Shown here: in pieces, positions 22,035-24,418 of the stretch
Position numbering within the stretch: the stretch's first letter is position 1
Layout: each line of letters begins with the position of its first letter
NCBI GenBank assembly: GCA_949743895.1
Contig: CATJUX010000035.1
Location: 1-24,418 of the forward strand
Length of the DNA stretch: 24,418 nt
DNA from: JANFXS01 sp022791155
GTDB lineage: Bacteria; Bacillota; Clostridia; Lachnospirales; Anaerotignaceae
Direction of reading: 5' to 3'
Notes under the pieces: generated by a model
Seen by the model: only the letters and a program-made list of their open reading frames with translations
Told to the model about the DNA's origin: nothing
Databases searched by the model: none
Position numbers and translations under genes: made by a program

Positions 22035-23996
22035 TTATTTTTTGTAGATTGCGTCAAATTTGCAATTTCTCATACAAAGTCCACATTTTATACATTTATC
22101 CTTGTCAATTACATGAGGCTCCCTTACAGCTCCGCTGATTGCATCAACAGGACAGTTTTTGGCGCATTTTGTACATCCTTTGCAAATCTTTGGATTAATC
22201 TCATAATAAAGCAGTGATTTACACACACCAGCAGGACAGCTTTTGTCCACAATGTGGGCAAGATATTCATCCTTGAAATATTTCATTGTGGAAAAAACAG
22301 GGTTTGGGGCAGTTTGGCCAAGAGCACAAAGTGAAGATGTTTTCATATGAAGCGAAAGTTCTTCAATTTTATTGAGGTCTTCCATTTCGCCTTTGCCTGA
22401 TGTTATTTTTTCTAAAAGCTGAAGCAGCCTGCGCGTTCCTATTCTGCATGGTGTACATTTTCCACAGGATTCATCAACTGTGAACTCAAGATAGAATTTA
22501 GAAATATCAACCATACATGTGTCTTCATCAAGTATGATAAGTCCACCAGAACCCATCATACTTCCTAAAGCTGTCAGATTATCATAATCAATGGGTGTGT
22601 CAAGATGACAAGCGGTGATGCAGCCACCTGAAGGGCCACCTGTCTGAGCGGCTTTGAATTTTTTGCCGTTTGGAATTCCACCACCTATTTCTTCAACAAT
22701 TTCCCTGAGTGTTGTGCCCATAGGAACTTCAACAAGACCAACATTGGTGATTTTCCCGCCCAAAGCAAAAACTTTTGTGCCTTTCGATTTTTCGGTTCCC
22801 ATTGAAGCAAACCAGTCCGCGCCACGCAAAATGATCTGTGGTATGTTTGCATATGTTTCTACATTATTCAGAACAGTTGGTTTGCCAAAAAGACCTTTTA
22901 TTGCTGGGAAAGGAGGCCGTGGCCGTGGTTCACCCCTGTGTCCTTCAATGGATGTCATAAGTGCAGTTTCCTCGCCGCACACGAATGCGCCGGCTCCCAA
23001 ACGTATTTCAATATCAAAGGAAAATCCTGTTCCTAAAATATTATTTCCAAGAATGCCATTTTCTCTGTCTTGTTCAATGGCTTTTCTAAGACGCTGCACA
23101 GCAATAGGATATTCGGCACGGACATATATGTATCCCTGATGAGCTCCAATTGTGTATCCGGCAATTATCATTGCTTCAATCACGCAGTGAGGATCGCCCT
23201 CCAATATAGAACGATCCATAAATGCGCCAGGATCGCCTTCATCAGCATTGCAGCAGACATATTTAACAGAGCCTTCAGCCGCCTTTGCAAACGCCCACTT
23301 CCTTCCGGTTGGGAAGCCGCCGCCACCACGGCCTCTCAGGCCAGAAGCGTCAATGACTTTGAGCACATCGTCAGGAGCCATTGTTGTGAGCACTTTTATT
23401 AATGCCTGATAGCCATCAACAGCTATGTATTCATCAATTTGTTCAGGATCAATCACACCACAGTTTCTTAACGCCACACGAAGCTGTTTTTTATAAAACT
23501 GTGTTTCGTTCAAAGAAATTATGCTTCCGTCATCATGAACAGTTTCTTGATAGAGAAGATCTTTCACAACATTTCCGTTTTTCAGATGTTCTTCAACAAT
23601 GCGTGTCACTCCTTCTGGCGTGGCCTGGCTATAGAAAGCGCCCTCAGGGTATACAATCATGATTGGGCCTAAAGCACACAAACCGAAACAACCTGTTTTG
23701 ACAACAAGAATTTCATTTTCAATTCCATTTGTTTTTAAAGACTTTTCCAAAGCTTCAATCACTCTTTTGCTTCCAGAAGAATTGCAGCCTGTGCCTCCGC
23801 ACACAAGCACCTGCTTGCGATAACCTGTTTGTTTTGCCAAAATTTCGCCTTGTTCTTTCACTATTTTACGAACCATTATCAAAGATTCTTTAGAAGCTTT
23901 AATTTTATTTAGTTCTTCAATTGTCATATATGGCTCACTTACCGCCGTTTTGGCGGTTTTTACAGAATTTTCTGTTTTTTCTTTCAATTCCTTCAA
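22035..23996 (-). CDS. hydB: Hydrogenase NADH-binding flavoprotein subunit HydB (NuoF-like)
   Basis: HydB is the flavin and NAD(H) module of the trimeric hydrogenase. An N-terminal thioredoxin-like 2Fe-2S domain (about 60-140; VCGGTGCNSSGS, KTGCFGLCALGP) precedes the NuoF core. That core has the FMN/NADH motif GLRGRGGGGFPTGRKW, NADEGDPGAFMDRS, GAGAFVCGEETAL and the 4Fe-4S site SCGKCTPCRIGT. At the C-terminus are two ferredoxin-type clusters (CKGCTKCAKNCP and CIKCGLCMRNCK). The start is uncertain: a TTG at 23996 overlaps the hydC stop as TTGA with AAAGGCGG upstream, while the ATG at 23927 (MTIEELNKIK) has only AAGTGAG. The stretch between the two contains two hairpins. Length is 653 residues from the TTG, 630 from the ATG. 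Confidence 0.94.
   Translation of the reverse strand: MKELKEKTENSVKTAKTAVSEPYMTIEELNKIKASKESLIMVRKIVKEQGEILAKQTGYRKQVLVCGGTGCNSSGSKRVIEALEKSLKTNGIENEILVVKTGCFGLCALGPIMIVYPEGAFYSQATPEGVTRIVEEHLKNGNVVKDLLYQETVHDDGSIISLNETQFYKKQLRVALRNCGVIDPEQIDEYIAVDGYQALIKVLTTMAPDDVLKVIDASGLRGRGGGGFPTGRKWAFAKAAEGSVKYVCCNADEGDPGAFMDRSILEGDPHCVIEAMIIAGYTIGAHQGYIYVRAEYPIAVQRLRKAIEQDRENGILGNNILGTGFSFDIEIRLGAGAFVCGEETALMTSIEGHRGEPRPRPPFPAIKGLFGKPTVLNNVETYANIPQIILRGADWFASMGTEKSKGTKVFALGGKITNVGLVEVPMGTTLREIVEEIGGGIPNGKKFKAAQTGGPSGGCITACHLDTPIDYDNLTALGSMMGSGGLIILDEDTCMVDISKFYLEFTVDESCGKCTPCRIGTRRLLQLLEKITSGKGEMEDLNKIEELSLHMKTSSLCALGQTAPNPVFSTMKYFKDEYLAHIVDKSCPAGVCKSLLYYEINPKICKGCTKCAKNCPVDAISGAVREPHVIDKDKCIKCGLCMRNCKFDAIYKK
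23941..23980 (+). repeat. Two tandem hairpins at the 5' end of hydB
   Basis: ACCGCC-GTTTT-GGCGGT (23941-23957) is followed by TTT, and ACAGA-ATTT-TCTGT (23962-23975) by TTTTT. Both look like intrinsic terminators, but only when read on the plus strand. On the minus strand they encode, or precede, the Lys/Thr/Ala-rich N-terminal extension of HydB, in which a Lys-Thr-Ala pair of codons creates the first palindrome. Confidence 0.5.
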
Positions 23997-24418
23997 GATT
24001 TATCCGCCTTTCTTTTTCCCATATAACTATCAATGATTTTATCAACCTGTTCAACAGTCATTTTTCCATACACATCGTCGTTCACCATCATTACAGGGGC
24101 AAGCCCGCAGGCTCCAACACATCTTGTGGAATCAAGCGAAAACGATCCATCAGCTGTACAGTCGCCGCTTTTAATTCCAAGTTTCTTTTCTATGGCAGCT
24201 AATATTTTGTCTGCACCTTTTACATAACAAGCTGTTCCAAGACACACACTGATTCGATTTTCACCCTTTGGAGTTAATGAAAACTGAGAATAAAATGTGG
24301 CAACACCATATATTTCTGATAAAGAAATATCAAGCCCATCAGCTATGATTGTTTGAACCTCAATTGGCAAATATCCATAAATTTCTTGGGCTTCCTGAAG
24401 CACTGATATAAGGCTCCC
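23993..24418 (-). CDS. hydC: Hydrogenase 2Fe-2S subunit HydC (NuoE-like), 5' end outside the window
   Basis: HydC is the thioredoxin-fold 2Fe-2S subunit that passes electrons to or from HydB. The visible 141 residues begin GSLISVLQEAQEIYGYLP, the usual NuoE N-terminal helix region, so only the first 20 or so residues are missing. The cluster ligands are the pairs in CLGTACYVKG and RCVGACGLAPV. The reading frame is open to the window edge; the GTG at 24403 is internal. The stop overlaps the possible TTG start of hydB. The hydC-hydB-hydA order is typical of trimeric bifurcating hydrogenases of acetogens and other Clostridia. Confidence 0.93.
   Translation of the reverse strand, partial: GSLISVLQEAQEIYGYLPIEVQTIIADGLDISLSEIYGVATFYSQFSLTPKGENRISVCLGTACYVKGADKILAAIEKKLGIKSGDCTADGSFSLDSTRCVGACGLAPVMMVNDDVYGKMTVEQVDKIIDSYMGKRKADKS

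Overview
The window is A+T-rich chromosomal DNA from an anaerobic low-GC Firmicute, most likely a Clostridia member. Three things point there: the gene order yicC-remA-gmk-rpoZ-priA-def-fmt-rsmB-rlmN-prpC-prkC-rsgA-rpe-thiN, which is the classic Firmicutes block; a trimeric [FeFe]-hydrogenase operon (hydC-hydB-hydA); and strong AGGAGG-type ribosome-binding sites. All 23 confident protein genes lie on the minus strand, so transcription runs from the right end to the left. No tRNA, rRNA, CRISPR array or mobile element was seen.

Right end (20285-24418): hydC (cut by the window edge), hydB and hydA encode an NAD-linked, probably electron-bifurcating [FeFe]-hydrogenase. Next is a 397-base gene-free gap (19888-20284). 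It holds a strong bidirectional terminator, the promoter of the yicC operon and, on the otherwise empty plus strand, two tandem near-consensus promoters, each followed by a hairpin and T-run. I read these as two candidate small RNAs. The second runs into the antisense of the 3' end of hydA and contains a nine-codon ORF that uses all six leucine codons once each.

Centre (4916-19887): a housekeeping series. It runs yicC (RNase-like), remA, gmk, rpoZ, priA, def, fmt, a YugP-type zinc peptidase, a DUF3885-like gene, rsmB, rlmN, the PrpC/PrkC phosphatase-kinase pair, rsgA, rpe and thiN. Most junctions are 1-14 base overlaps or gaps of a few bases. Breaks in the pattern are a hairpin before priA, a palindrome before the peptidase, a terminator directly before the DUF3885-like gene, and a promoter before rsmB. 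The coaBC gene usually found between rpoZ and priA is absent here. priA appears to start at a non-canonical AUA codon behind a perfect Shine-Dalgarno sequence.

Left end (1-4846): an Mrp/NBP35 Fe-S carrier ATPase with its own extended -10 promoter and terminator, then a purC-purF-purB purine operon, then about 300 bases of non-coding sequence with two hairpins. Most of the window is ordinary core genome. The parts most worth a second look are the hydA-yicC gap, the priA start and the hairpins placed just ahead of ribosome-binding sites.
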